From NCBI GenBank assembly GCA_973895155.1, contig OZ316899.1, forward strand, positions 744,001 through 808,000: a stretch of DNA of 64,000 nt, given 5' to 3'. Position numbers and translations under genes: made by a program. The notes under the pieces are model-generated. The model had not been told where the DNA came from. It saw only the letters and a list, made by a program, of their open reading frames with translations, and ran no database searches. Position 1 is the stretch's first letter. Each line of letters opens with the position of its first letter. The stretch is from Marsupella aquatica (lineage: Eukaryota > Marchantiophyta). Positions 52,752 through 64,000 of the stretch are shown here, piece after piece.

Positions 52752-55712
52752 TCGTTGAGAACAAGCTTGCATCCACATGTCAGAGTCATCCAAGTGCAAC
52801 ACCTCACCAACCTCCCTTTGAATGGCTGCTGGCAACACTAGCTCCCTATCATAGAGCAATAAATATGGTGAAAAGGATGCAAGAGATGCTTGCCTACTGA
52901 ATCAATATCCCATCGCTAACCATGGTAGCTGGATATCCCAATCATTCACATGACCCTTCTGCAAGCCATTCTTCCGCAATCCTCTCTTTATAGTATGGAC
53001 AACTCTCTCTGCCAATCCATCTGCCTCTAGATGATCCCTAGACGTTGTACGGTGATCAATCAATGCTTGATCACACAAGGCCTGAAAATCTCCACAAAAC
53101 TCAATCCCTTGGTCAGTCAAAACCTCAGTAGGAGCACCAAAGTGGCTCAATACACGGTCCAGAAAGGCATAGGCAACTCCTTCACTACCTTTATCTAGCA
53201 ATGCAACCAACTCAATCCATTTAGAAAAGTGCTCCACCATCACTAAGGCATAACGGTTTTGATGTCTAGTCAGTGGTAAGGGTCCAGCAAAATCTAAACT
53301 CCAACAATATCCCAAGCCCATGATTGGCAAGAGATGCAGATGCGGGGTAGGAGCATTAAATGATGCTCTCACTCTGTCACGCACAGTACACCGCACCACA
53401 AACTATTGCACCTCAACATGCATTCCACGCCACCAATATTGGGTCTAGAGTAAGTTGTATGTCCACTTCACTCCAAAATGTCCAAGCTCTTCATGAGCAT
53501 GTCACACCAATTGTGCACGCTAGGATAAAGGAGGTACCAATTGCACCCTGCCATCATCCCAAACTCTCAACAAGTGAGATCCTTCCCATCTAAACCTCTT
53601 AGCTTGTTGTAGGATCCAATTTCTCTCCTTGGCAGTCACCATGCCTGACATGCTGTCTGTGCACAGATACATCACAACATCTGCATCATCATAAATATCA
53701 TGTCCAATAGACTCCTCACTAGAAATCTCTGGATCCACAAAGTCTGCATTGGGCCTCTCCAATGATGCCATTGCACCAAGACCATCCACACTCTGCAACA
53801 AGCACAAATAAGCAGAAGCATGCCAACTTGGCACCATCTCCTTGTTTGCCTCATCGTGCCAACGTGCTCCTGTCAAATACCTCTGGCTTGGGCAGGGATT
53901 GCGACTCAATCCATCAGCATCCTGATGTAAGTGACCAGGTCTATGCAAGACCTCAAAATCATACTCCTGAAGTATGAGTGGCCAACAAGCAAGCTTACCA
54001 GTAAGCTTGTCTGACTCCATCAACCATTTGAGTGGTTGGTGATCCGTAACAAGAGCGAAGGGGTTACCAAACAAGTAACATCGAAAATGAGCCACTGCCC
54101 ACATTGCAGCCAAACATTCTCCCTCATAGGAGCCATACTTTGATTCTGTAGTGTTATTCGATTGATTGGCATATGCTACCACAAACTCCCTTCCCTCATC
54201 ATCCTGCTGAGTGAGCACTGCTCCAAGTCCCACCATGCTCCAATCAGTATGCAACCTAAATGGACGGCCCCTGATAGGTCTCCTCAAGATGGGCGTTGAT
54301 GTGAGCTTCTCCTTCAACTGATGGAAAGCTCTATCCTGGTCAGCACCCCACTGCCACTCATGGTCCAGTCTTGTAAGTAACATCAAAGGTTTTGCAATTG
54401 CACTGAATCCTTTCAATACCTTTGGTAGAAGTTTGCAAGCCCCAAAAATGCTCGGACTCTACTCACATTTGTAGGCTGAGGGATGCCAGCAATTGCCTCC
54501 ACCTTTTTCTGCTGCACACCCAATCCACTTGGATAATGGTATGCCCTAAATATGCAATCTGGTCATGGAGAACTTACATTTTCCAGGATGCAGCTTCAAT
54601 CCATGCTCTCTCAACTGCTCAAACACCTACTGCAAATGTATAGCATGCTCCTCCACAGTGTCACTGTACACAATAATGTCATTGATATAACATTTGGTAA
54701 AATCCAGGTCTGCCAAAATCCAATCCATGACCCTTTGAAACTCAGCTGGCACATTCTTCAATCCAAACGGTAAGAATAGCCACTGATACAACACATCCTT
54801 CCCATGAGCATCAACCCCCCAAAATGTTGTCTTCTGCCTGTCACCAATCCTAATAGGCAGTTGGTGATATCCAGTCCTGAGATCCAATGTGCTAAACACT
54901 CTCGCATGCCCAATGGCATCAAATATCTCCTTTGGTGTGGGCATGACATACCTGTCAGACTTAGTCTACCGATTAATTGGACAATAGTCTCCACACATCC
55001 TCCTATCAGTCCAATTGCCATGCATATCCTTCTTTGCTGGCATCACAGTGGCAGAAGCATACTCACCAAATGACTTCTCCACAAGTCCTGCTGCCAACAA
55101 ATCCTGGCACCTTGCCTGAATCAGTGCCCTCTCCATATCGGAATACCAATATGGTCTCCAAAAGATGGGCGCATCAACTGCCAAATCTATCCGGATGCCT
55201 GGTCCCTTTAACATGCCCAAATCCTGCATGCTCAAAGCAAAACAACTTCCATAACTCCGTAAAAACTGTTGTACACATCGTCTCTCACCTCCAGTGATCT
55301 TGGGGCCAATAGTTGGCTCCCAACTGTCAATGGTAACCTTGGCAGAAGGTGTAGAGAACGCCAACTGTGGTTGCTATGCTGCAACCTCAGGAGCAGCAAT
55401 ACCATGCTGTTGCAAAAAAGAAAGCCCATTGGCCTCTCCATTGACTCCCCATGAAGTCCAGGGATGACGATCTGTGGCACTGTTGCCCCCTGCTTTGAAC
55501 TCTAAGGACCCAAGAGAGGAAGAGCATCCATGTGGAGGTGTCACAGATGATTGTAACCGGCGCTGCTCTACCAAGGCTAAACTCACAATCTAAGTCAAAC
55601 AATTAAGATCCATAGCCTGACCCAGAATTTGACGGCGTGCTGCTTCAGTCACTGAGGGGATTGTTGTGGGGCAAGTCTGAAATTCCATAGCACGCTCACA
55701 CTCATCAAAAGT
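52752..55712 (-). pseudogene. F5 gypsy pol: reverse transcriptase, RNase H, integrase
   Basis: Read on - from 55712: a region before the reverse transcriptase, then reverse transcriptase (STLDLRTGYHQLPIR, FLPFGLKNVPAEFQRVMD), whose catalytic box reads YIND instead of YxDD. A frameshifted patch (54630-54420) follows, then RNase H (FRLHTDWSMVGLG, SYEGECLAAMWA, LVTDHQPLKW), then integrase with Asp (SLDFAGP), Asp (LTDQGIEF) and Glu (LAERVVHT). Stops lie near 55375, 54966, 54627, 53520, 53457 and 53400. It ends at the F6 insertion (52751) and resumes at 47775. The CACTA end at 55713 cuts off its gag side. Confidence 0.88.
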
Positions 55713-55980
55713 CACTAGTAGAAACTGGGGCAATTTAGACCATACCTTATAGGACTAAGCCCACTAAGTCCTTCTTCCATACTTTAAACGACTCGCATCC
55801 ATTGCCAAGGTTTTGTTAAAGACTATAAAAGACTTTGAATGTTTCCCGGTTTAGTTAAAGACTATGAAAAGTATACTTGCTATTTTGTGAAGGGTGAACA
55901 CTCTACACATCATGGATTTTATTCTTGGAATCCACAATAAAGGTCCACACAAAGACTAGGACACTCGATAGTCTTACAAG

Positions 55981-56125
55981 GGTTCATCATAAGAAGTGTA
56001 CTTCAAAAGGACCGGCCGACGTGCTACATTTTGGCCGCAGTGCTTAAGGAACATGCCTTGTATATATCACCAACGTTAACTAACATTGCACCGTAAAGAT
56101 CCATGTAACAGGTACTTTTCATAAC
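55981..56125 (+). repeat. 145-bp flanking repeat, left copy
   Basis: From GGTTCATCATAAG to TACTTTTCATAAC. It matches 56489-56632 with about six differences and one indel. The pair brackets a LINE tail and telomere repeats exactly. Confidence 0.92.
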
Positions 56126-56145
56126 CCTAAACCCTAAACCCTAAA
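56125..56145 (+). repeat. Telomere repeats at the 5' junction of the LINE remnant
   Basis: Three CCCTAAA units stand between the left 145-bp repeat and the first LINE base. The right copy of the repeat has no telomere units next to it (CATAACTTAGGG). Confidence 0.92.
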
Positions 56146-56488
56146 CTCTGTGAAGCCTCGGGTCCCAGTAGAAAACATACTAGATTACTGCGAGTCAAAG
56201 AATTAGTCCGTCAGGAACGTCTTAGGTGGGTTACTCGTCCAGACGCATGGCTTTTTAGTTGAAGCAATACTTGTTTATGCATTCTACTTTAGTTGGCTAG
56301 GAACACTTCTTTTGCCTTTGCACTTAGGTGCTCATTATGGCCTCACCTGGGTCACACTATGCTGCCCACGCTTATGTTGCCCTATTGGGCCCCCCTTCCC
56401 GTGGGTTTTCGCGGGTTTCATTTTTATTTCAAAAGAAAAAAAGAAAAAAAGAAAAAAAGAAAAAAGAAAAAAGAAAAAAGAAAAAAAA
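56146..56488 (+). mobile_element. LINE 3' end, heavily 5'-truncated
   Basis: It matches the end of the LINE at 23256-26490: the last codons (near 26165-26272), the 3' hairpin CCCGTGGGTTTTCGCGGG (56398-56415) and a tail of AAAAAAG-type units (56436-56488). Only about 340 bp is present. The hairpin is identical in the two copies, but the rest is well diverged. Confidence 0.88.
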
Positions 56489-56632
56489 GGTTCATCATAA
56501 GAGTGTACTTCAAAAGGACCGGTCGACATGTTACATTTTGGCCGCAGTGCTTAAGGAACATGCCTTGTATATATCACCAACGTTAACTAACATTGCACCA
56601 TAAAGATCCATGTAACGGGTACTTTTCATAAC
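56489..56632 (+). repeat. 145-bp flanking repeat, right copy
   Basis: It follows the A-rich LINE tail directly and matches 55981-56125. It reads as a very long target duplication of the LINE insertion. Confidence 0.92.
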
Positions 56633-58336
56633 TTAGGGTACTTTTGATAGAGGTAATTCCATGAGGGGGGCCCGGAGGGGGGGGGGTAGGGTGGGGCACA
56701 ACTGATTAAGTGGCCTCATACTTGAACAGAGAGGGATTTATTTAAAGTTATCCTTTACCCTCACCCAAATGTACTCATTTGTTGCCTAATTAAGTCCACA
56801 TTGTTCCCCTACATCAAGACTCTGGCCAGGACTTATCAAGCCTAACGGCTCAACTCAACGGAAACGGGCACTCGATTAGCGTTTAGGGTCCTGTTTGCAC
56901 TAAGTCTTGGGTTAGGGTGAGTATGCTTTGGTCATTGTATCAAACTGGGTTTTTGTGAAGGGAACTATCGAGTGTCCGCGCCTCAGGCGTTTGGGCCCCA
57001 TCATTTGTGCTTTGCGACAGAACGACCTGCTTCATGTTTGTGAGTTTAGCATACGAGCAGAGTTTAGGGTAAGCATAAAACTCCTCAAACTGGCCCATTG
57101 TTCATTGAAACCCCACATATTACCCACCGGCACCAAGGGTCCAGTCCCAACCCGTCTTCCGCTTCCCACCATCTTCACTCTCTCGCGCATCTATCTCCTG
57201 AACGGCGTCGCTGGCCCTTAGACGCAGAATGCTCCGCTGTGATATCGCCTCCAACTTTTCTAGTGCAGTCTAGGCAATTAGACTGCTTTTGAGAAAACTG
57301 CCCTTCTTAAAAGTGAGCAATACTAATAAACCTCGGTAGGGGCGGAGCTGGGCGGAGCTGTGGGTACTGAGGGAGCTGGGTGTGAGGGTTCGTTACGATG
57401 GCCGTGGACCTACCGTGGGCTATGAACAAGAAGCCTTAAAGGGTGAGTAACAAGCCCAAACTCTAAGCACTCTCGTAAAAAAATTGCAGAAACAAAGAAA
57501 ATGGCAAAAAAGTGGCCAAAAATACTACCTGTTTTTTGACAAAATTATAAAACAAACTGAAAGTATTAAAATGACACACTTTTTTCACCATCTCCTAATT
57601 ACAAAATGATCTCAACTTACTTTTGATAAAATTACTACCTATAATTTTACTATGCCATTTTAGCAATTTTTACCAAAACATGATTTGTATTTTTAACAAA
57701 CAATCAAATTACCTCCATAATTCATTAGACTTGGGAAAAATTCAAATTCATAAAATATGATCTCTTTTTGACTCTCCAACATGCGCCCCTTCACTCTTTG
57801 AGGAAGACTTTTCAATGGAAGATGATATCTCCACAAATTCACCACCTACGCTTCCAGATGTACCCGTTTTGGTCCAAATCAGATCACTCAATGGCTCCTC
57901 TTTTACTCTCAACCTGGCTCTCAACATGCCTGAGTTTGATTTGTTAGGCAACATCTGAATTTCACAAACATATTGACCCAACTGGGCTCCCCCAACCTCT
58001 TCTTGGGGACCTCTTCCAAATTCTTATTCTTCCCCTTCAAGCTAATTTCTTGATATTGATTGGCTTCCAATCTCAGCCAAATGATGCAAGTGTGCCCGGG
58101 TGACCTTCTTGTGATGATCCTTTCCTTGCCGGAATTATTTGCAGCCTCAGTAGGTCTTCTTGTGTCCCCGCTTGTGTCAGCGCTCTTACACCTTCCTGGA
58201 ATTTGAGAGATGTCAGACGACCATATTCACTCTCTCCCCTTGGTGCTTGTTGCAACGCTTGACCTTTCCAAAATGCACAAAAATCTGGTTTTGAGACAGG
58301 ACTTAGTGTTTTTAGAAACTTGTTACAATCGGTCTT

Positions 58337-60275
58337 CATGAATTCATGAGTCCGCTTTCTCAACTGTCCACTATCTTGAAGACCCTTGAGTCGGACACCC
58401 AAATTAACACTAGTCTCAACCACATGGGATGGAACTTAACGCCCGGGGAGGCTAGTGCTCTCAAATGAGTGAGAAGAACTTAATGTAGACAAAACACACA
58501 AAAGAGCAAAAACCCTTTAACTTGAAACAAATGAAATAACATGTTTTCATGAATAGAGGACGCCTATTTGTACTTAATTGGTCCTTTCTCTAATTTAAAT
58601 GAATAAGAAATGCTTAAATCATTTTTCAATAATTAAGCCAATCCTTTCATGGCATAGATGAACAAGTCAAGGAAAAAGTTGAAAAATTTATATTTCCAAA
58701 AGTTTTTTATGACACAACACTTTATTAATTAGTCTTCTTGGCTACTAGGTGGTATCTTAGTCCTTTGACTTTTTGGCTTGTTGGGAAACTTAGGGCTTCT
58801 TTGGGCCTTTTCCCTTCCCCATACCTCCCTTTACTAGATTGCTCAATTATTAATCTCACAATATTGTTTGGACTACGCAATCCAATTTACTTGGAGAAAT
58901 AAATCATTTTTAGGTTTGCATTCCCACGTTTCATGAGGATAAACATTGGCATTAAAAACCCATATGTTTTTGCCCACCAGTAAAAACCCATATGTTTTTG
59001 CCCACCAAGATACGTACTTCCATGACTCATGATGATTGGAGAGTTTGTCTTGTTGACCTACTGTTTCCATATGCTTTTTGGAATATTGGCATTTGGAGCA
59101 CTTTTTGCTTTTATTTCACCATATTTTTGGCATTTCTTGAGATTGAGTGGTTTGTCTTTATCCCCTTTTCTTTCACTTTTGAAGTCTTTATTTTGGCTAT
59201 TCTGGAGATTCTCTCCCTAAGATACCTTATTCTCTTTCATGAATTCATGAAGGGGCTACCACCTGGGAAACTGAGAAACCAAAAGCTTCATGAATTCATG
59301 AAGCCCAAAACTGGTTGTGACAAAATACAAAGGGCAAAGATTGTGTTGCAAGCTCAATGACCTACAAAGGGCGAGGGTAGCCAATTGGCTATGGCAAAGG
59401 AGGCTGCGGCCTGGAGAGGGCTATTGGCCCTCACTTAAGCTCAAGTCGCATCAAGGTGCTGTCATCAGCTGCCGATTGAGGTTAGGCCTAATTTATGGTC
59501 TGGGAACGACTGCTAATCTCTGCTGTCGCCTTCAAAATCCTGAAGCTGAAATTTTGAATTCCTGGTTTGATGTTGATGCTTTGATTGCTGGATTTCACCT
59601 GAGTGTTGGACTTTGATTTCTCAGATTTGGTTATTGAATGAGCTTCTACTGTGATTGACTGCTGCTTGAATTAGCTGTGGTAGACTCTGATTAAATGAGA
59701 CAGATTCCAATTAGGGGAGATAGCCACAAAGGATCAGGGATAATTTGTGAAAAATTGAGCTTGAGAGCTAGATCTCAATCGAGCAGACCTAAGGATTGAA
59801 GGGGGAGCGAGTGGAGGATGGGAGAGGGAGCAAGGGAGATTGGAATGGGATTGATAAGGATTGGAAGGGGATTGGAAGGGGGGCCATTTAGGGATTGGAG
59901 GAGGGTGGACGATTGTACCGTCAGGGGAACGATCAACCATCATAGGGGGATGGAGCACCGGAGGAGGGCAGTCGAGCATCAAGGGGATGATCAAACATTG
60001 GAGGGGGAGCGGTAAAAGATCGGGGGGGAGGGTTTAGGATTGGGGAAGGGTTTCACTAATCAGGGACCGGGGGAGGGCCGATCGAGAATCAAGATTGATC
60101 CAGGGAGGATTAAGGGTTGACCAGGCCTGGTCTGGGTCAAAAATGAGTCCAAGGTGGGTGGATTGGGAGCAGAAGCAAAGAGAACTATCGAGCTTGGGGG
60201 AACTAACTGGATGGAGCTAGGAGGATCAGGTAGCTTCTTTCAAGTGAGAACCCGGCTTCATGATTTCATGAAGCC
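58337..60275. repeat. Four dispersed CTTCATGAATTCATGAAG-type palindromes
   Basis: Copies lie near 58337 (TCTTCATGAATTCATGAGTC), 59238 (TTTCATGAATTCATGAAGG), 59286 (GCTTCATGAATTCATGAAGC, perfect) and 60257 (GCTTCATGATTTCATGAAGC). The first and third also share the following bases (TTGTxACAA) in inverted orientation, so they are parts of a larger inverted repeat. Confidence 0.7.
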
Positions 60276-61582
60276 AGGTGGCTGCCCAAATCAAACTCGA
60301 TGTACATTTTGATATTGGTATGGATCAAGAGAGTGAGGAGGACGTGAAACGCACCAGAGTAGAGGGTGCAACAGAAGATGTAACTATTGAGCTAGCTCGG
60401 ATTGAAGCAAGGATCTTCTAGAAGTGGAGAGGAGGTTAGAGAAGCCTTAGATTAGTTGAGTTGCATTGTATTTAGAAATTTAGTGGACTTAGATGCACAC
60501 CTACAATGGATAGTGGCATTCTACTTAAGATTTTGAGTTTGCACAAACTCAGATCAAAGACCGTAAATTTTATGTTTGTAATTAAGTATGGATTTGTTGT
60601 TTTTGGTAATTGTGAAAATGATGTTGAAAATATCCCAAGATTTTCATTGAAAGAATTATAATAGCAAAGTTCACAAAACATGTTTCATTTTTATATGTTT
60701 TTTTAAAGCACTTTTGGAAAAATTATGAAAATCTTGAAAAAGGAATTCGGGCCTTGGACTCATCCCTTAAGGCTCCATGTTTATGGTGGAACACTCTATT
60801 GTCTATGATGACTCTGAATCTGCTTGAACTGCAAGTGGATGTGCTTTAAGGCAAACTCGTCGGAGAAATTAGAATGGGGGGACGGAGTTGTCAGTGCTTA
60901 GGTTGTGGCATTTTTTAGATTGTCAAGAGTAATCTGTGATCTCATTTCTAAACGGTTTGAGCTCCTCTGATGTGCATAGGAATCGGGCTGAGGAAAGCTT
61001 TTGGGAGCTATCATCGGAACTAGCTTTCGATCTATTTCTGTTACTTTTGAATTGGTACTTGGGAAGGCTTTGTATCGTTAAGCACTACAAGATTCACAGG
61101 CCAGACCTGCTTGCTAGTATGAGGGGCTTTGAAGGAACGTGTGGCCAGGGCTGATTAAGTATGGATTAATTTTGCATTGCCTGAGATACTGAAACTGCCA
61201 CCCGCTTTGTTTCAGTGCGTTTGACTGCTTGCTCTTGCAACTTTGGAGCTGGGAGGGTGAGACAGAGGGTGAGACGGAGGGTGAGTTGTCTGTGTCGCTT
61301 ACCTTTGCTCAAATTCCCCTTTGTGCCTCTCTGGCTTTGCTGCTACTGTGGGTTGTCTCTTTTTGATCTTTGTCCACCCACTTGTACTTTGTCCACCCAC
61401 TTGCCTACTCAATCTAGTGAGTACAGCTTTGTCTCTGCGTATGTTTTTGCTCTCTTTGTCCCTCCCCTTGAAATTGTGGGCCTTAAAAAGGTCAGTTGGC
61501 TTATGTAGTTTTTCTCCCCTCCGCGCATCTTTCAGCTGATTTTAACAGCTACTTCCCTTTGTTTTCGCTAAGATCCCTCCCC

Positions 61583-61606
61583 ACTAAACCCTAAACCCTA
61601 AACCAT
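61583..61606 (+). repeat. Interstitial telomere-type repeats
   Basis: ACTAAACCCTAAACCCTAAA followed by CCATAAACC. Two exact units with degenerate units on either side, in unassigned DNA. Confidence 0.85.
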
Positions 61607-62309
61607 AAACCTGCATCCTTTTCTAGTGTCAGGGGGGATCATAGCCTCCAGCCATACCTTGTGGCAGGCCTGGTCAAGATGGTGGTCTGTACTTTGTTTG
61701 CTTTCTATTGGCATGTTGACATTTGCTCTTGGAATGATCCCCGAAAGCTCCATGAGCAGTTTATGTTGAGAATTCAGTTTATGTTGTTGTTTCCGTCATA
61801 TGCAGCTTGCATTTTTGAATATATGTCCTGTCATTGATGATAGAGGGTGGTTGAGAACGGTTTTCTTTCTTCTTGGCAGTGGGTCAGTGTGTTCCCATCT
61901 TCCTGGAGCCTTGTCTGCTTTCTGCCACCGCCTAGTACCTGAGGTCTGAGTGGCATCGAGAACAGGGTTGGTACCCATATCTCACCTGGTAATAAGGTGA
62001 GATATCTGATACCGCTCTCACACCTGCATAGCTGTGCCTATGACTATACATGATTGGACTCCAATATGGTCATGGGTGTGCATGCAGAGGCGGTACATTT
62101 GAGGACAGCGGAGGAGGTGGTGACACCCTCCAACATTTAGGAATTTTGTGTCATTCACTTGAAAATAGGTACACTACTCAAGAACCTATTTTTTTCTTTT
62201 GGGGTGGTTTAGGGTTTGTGTACATTTATTACACGTTATGTTAACTCTTTTGGCAGATACAGTTAGGGATATATGGAACACAAATACCACCATTAGGCAT
62301 CCTTGTTCA

Positions 62310-64000
62310 TTGCTGTCCATGATTGCAGAGATTCCAGCCTGTTACAATGCACCCTGGTCACCACCCTCCCCAAACCCAGCCTAGGGCACAGGCATTGCCT
62401 TTGCATCATCCCACAAGGATTTCACGCCATGACAATAAGCTTTGGCAGCGTGAAAGGTTACAAACCAGACTTTCAAGAGCCAGTAGGATGAGATGTCCTT
62501 GTGCAATCTGCCAAGGATCCCGTACCAGGGGTCTGAATGAGGTTTGGCGGCATATCGTGGTTCATGGAAGAGATCCACGACATTGAGTTTGGAATGATCC
62601 TGCAGAGGAAGATTCTTCCGACGAGGAGTGGAGGTCAGAATTTGATGTTGCCAATGCTGCAAGACGGGCAAGTGAGGTTCTGCCTGGTGCATTTGAAAAT
62701 GTTGTAGTTGGTCTCTGTGGGTTGTCAGCCCTCCAACGGGATGGTGCTCAGGCAACACCACGTGACAAAGGAATTCATGTGGAAGACATGGTGAGAGACA
62801 TCTTCCAAGACTTGGATGCATTTCACAATGGGCTGGACAACGAAGAGGATACGGTTGCAGATGCAAGTGTGCCCCCTGTTGAAGAGCCTCTTGATGAGTT
62901 TGAGATAGGGCAGGAAACCCTTGGGCATGATGGGATGTTTGGCTCTCCCCTGCAAATACAGGAAGGCAGGAAGTCTTTGTACCCCGGTAGCAAATGTTTT
63001 AAACTGGGATTTGTCACCATGTTCCTGAACATTTGCGGCAACCACAATGTCCCCAACATTTAGTTTCTGAGTTGTTGGCATTCTTGCAAACAACTGTGCT
63101 ACCAGATGGTAATATTTTGCCCAAGAACATGTACGAGGCAAAAAGATGCATATCTAATCTTGGATTGAACTATGATTCCATCCATGCCTATCCTGATGGG
63201 CATGTTCTTTTCAAAAAGGAGTATGCAGAATTGTTGACATGCCCTAAGTGTGGGAAGCACAGGTATCGGAACTCAGAAAAGTCTATGGTTCCCGCCAAGG
63301 TACTTCATCATTTTCCACTCATTCCCAGACTCCAGCGGATGTTCAAAAGCCATGCCATCTTGGAGGTGATGACTTGGGCAACTGACAAGAAAAGTGTTGA
63401 TGGGCTACAACAACATGCTGCAGATTCAAGGCAGTGGAAACTCATAGATGAGATGTCTCCCAAATTTGCTGTTGAGCCAAGGAATGTCAGACTTGGGCTA
63501 TCATTGGATGGGGTAAACCCATTTGGAAACAAGAACAACTAATTTTTGTGCTGGCCTATAACTATTTTGAATTATAACCTTCCTCCTTGGATGACTACAA
63601 AATGATTTTTTGTTCTGATGGTCCTACTAATACCAAGGCCAGACAGTGCAGTATCTGCCAACACGTATGTGTTTCTGGCTCCCCTAGTGGAGGAATTGAG
63701 AAAGATTTGGGAGGAAGGAGTTCTCACATATGATGTCCTACAGAGGCTTGGGAGGTTAAACCCATTCATCCTTAGAGCCATCATCATTCTGACTATAACT
63801 GACTACCCAGCCCATGGGATGATATCAGGCCAAACAACAAAAGGATATTGTGCTTGTACTATCTGTGGGCGCAATGTCACCAGTGAGTACTCCAGAGCCC
63901 TGCAAAAAGTCATATACATGGGCCATCGTTGTTTTCCAAAGGCAGATCACCCTTATAGAGAAGACAGGCACTGATTGCACACTTTGGCAATGAGATTGAG
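62310..64000 (+). pseudogene. CACTA tnp2-type transposase, N-terminal part, decayed
   Basis: Frame 1 (about 62310-63060) starts before a Cys-rich motif RMRCPCAICQGSRTRGLNEVWRHI, quoted here as a pattern only, then an acidic spacer and GSKCFKLGFVTMFLNICG. It has one in-frame TGA (62584-62586). A one-base loss near 63056 moves the reading to a second frame: LPKNMYEAKRCISNLGLNYD, CPKCGKHRYR, VLHHFPLIPRLQRMFKS, VRLGLSLDGVNPFGN, YNLPPWM, LAPLVEELRKIWEEGV, KGYCACTICGR, YMGHRCFP. This is the order of the Transposase_tnp2 family. Stops lie at 63540-63542 and near 63603, and a frameshift near 63972. It continues past the window. It would bind the element ends and carry out excision if intact. Confidence 0.9.

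Larger units (their letters stand above)
56633..62309. other. Long stretch without recognisable gene (CACTA interior or host DNA)
   Basis: I find no protein I can identify. Details seen: a G-run segment at about 56665-56696, AT-rich DNA at 57480-57760, a 28-bp tandem duplication at about 58951-59007 (AAAACCCATATGTTTTTGCC), four copies of a palindrome around ATGAATTCATG (separate entry), G-rich purine repeats GGATTGGARGGGG at 59780-60060, three GGGTGAGACRGA-like units at 61253-61290, and telomere-type repeats at 61583-61606. A minus-strand frame at 58423-58073 (116 codons) has no support. Introns of the transposase gene could lie here. Confidence 0.5.
55713..64000 (+). mobile_element. CACTA-type DNA transposon, left end and transposase (right end outside window)
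   Basis: CACTAGTAGAAACTGGGGCA at 55713 fits the typical terminal sequence of plant CACTA elements. It sits in F5 pol. AGT (55710-55712) is the expected 3-bp target site. Subterminal motifs TTAAAGACTATAAAAGACTT and TTAAAGACTATGAAAAGT occur near 55816 and 55855. A tnp2 transposase on the same strand begins near 62310. I infer that both belong to one element of more than 8.2 kb, but the two parts are 6.6 kb apart and could be different elements. Confidence 0.55.

Noticed and set aside
58073-58423. 116-codon minus-strand frame as a host gene
   Set aside because: No recognised domain, no neighbouring exons, and it overlaps a palindromic repeat.
62050-62244. Short frame upstream of the transposase as a separate gene
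   Set aside because: No similarity; it ends in a T-rich stretch and more likely belongs to an intron or leader.

Overview
This window looks like nuclear DNA of a land plant (or close streptophyte), and almost all of it is nested transposable elements. The evidence is plant-type telomere repeats (CCCTAAA), Ty3/gypsy elements including a chromodomain type, a plant L1-type LINE, a CACTA (tnp2) transposase and a Mutator-type MITE. I see no convincing host gene, rRNA or functional tRNA gene. The species cannot be fixed from what is here. Element names F1 to F6 are mine.

Layout. (1) 1-5785: 3' part of a gypsy element F1 on +, the end of pol plus a 4.0 kb 3' LTR, inserted in a decayed chromovirus (5786-6871). 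(2) 7035-11335: 3' part of an F2 LTR, then its primer-binding site and the start of gag. (3) 11345-23255: a nearly complete F1 on -, with a 4,020 bp 5' LTR, gag-protease, pol and a truncated 3' LTR fused to an inverted F2 scrap. (4) 23256-26490: a 5'-incomplete LINE on + inserted in F3, a gypsy gag-protease relic on - (26491-28578). (5) 28579-33755: three head-to-tail pieces of F2 LTR, one carrying a 204 bp MITE. (6) 33758-43345: an old relative F4 on -, hit by a partial LTR (F2', 33758-36258), a complete F2 solo LTR (36462-41097, target duplication GCATG) and a probable solo LTR of another family (41584-43061). (7) 43346-47276: AT-rich, unassigned, with repeats. (8) 47277-55712: gypsy F5 on -, whose pol ends in a PHD-like finger, split by F6 (47776-52751), a 4,976 bp element with 850 bp LTRs that lacks reverse transcriptase. 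(9) 55713-64000: CACTA-type element with its left end at 55713 and decayed tnp2 transposase from about 62310 to the window edge. It contains a LINE tail flanked by a 145 bp duplication and telomere repeats.

The main observation is that the very long LTRs of F1 and F2 each encode a large protein (about 880 and 1,100 residues) downstream of a TATA box inside the LTR. The two proteins, and a third in F4, share a domain order: an N-terminal helical part, a domain with the pattern EFV...LT...FGLP, a Pro-rich linker (before or after that domain), a long coiled coil and a basic or acidic tail. If transcription starts at the LTR TATA box, this protein is the first reading frame of the genomic RNA and is present again in the 3' LTR. 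In F1 the last ten pol codons are also inside the LTR.

Most coding regions here carry stops or frameshifts, so the window records past activity. The most intact frames are the F1 pol end (1-1818), F1 gag-protease (15729-19112) and F6 gag.
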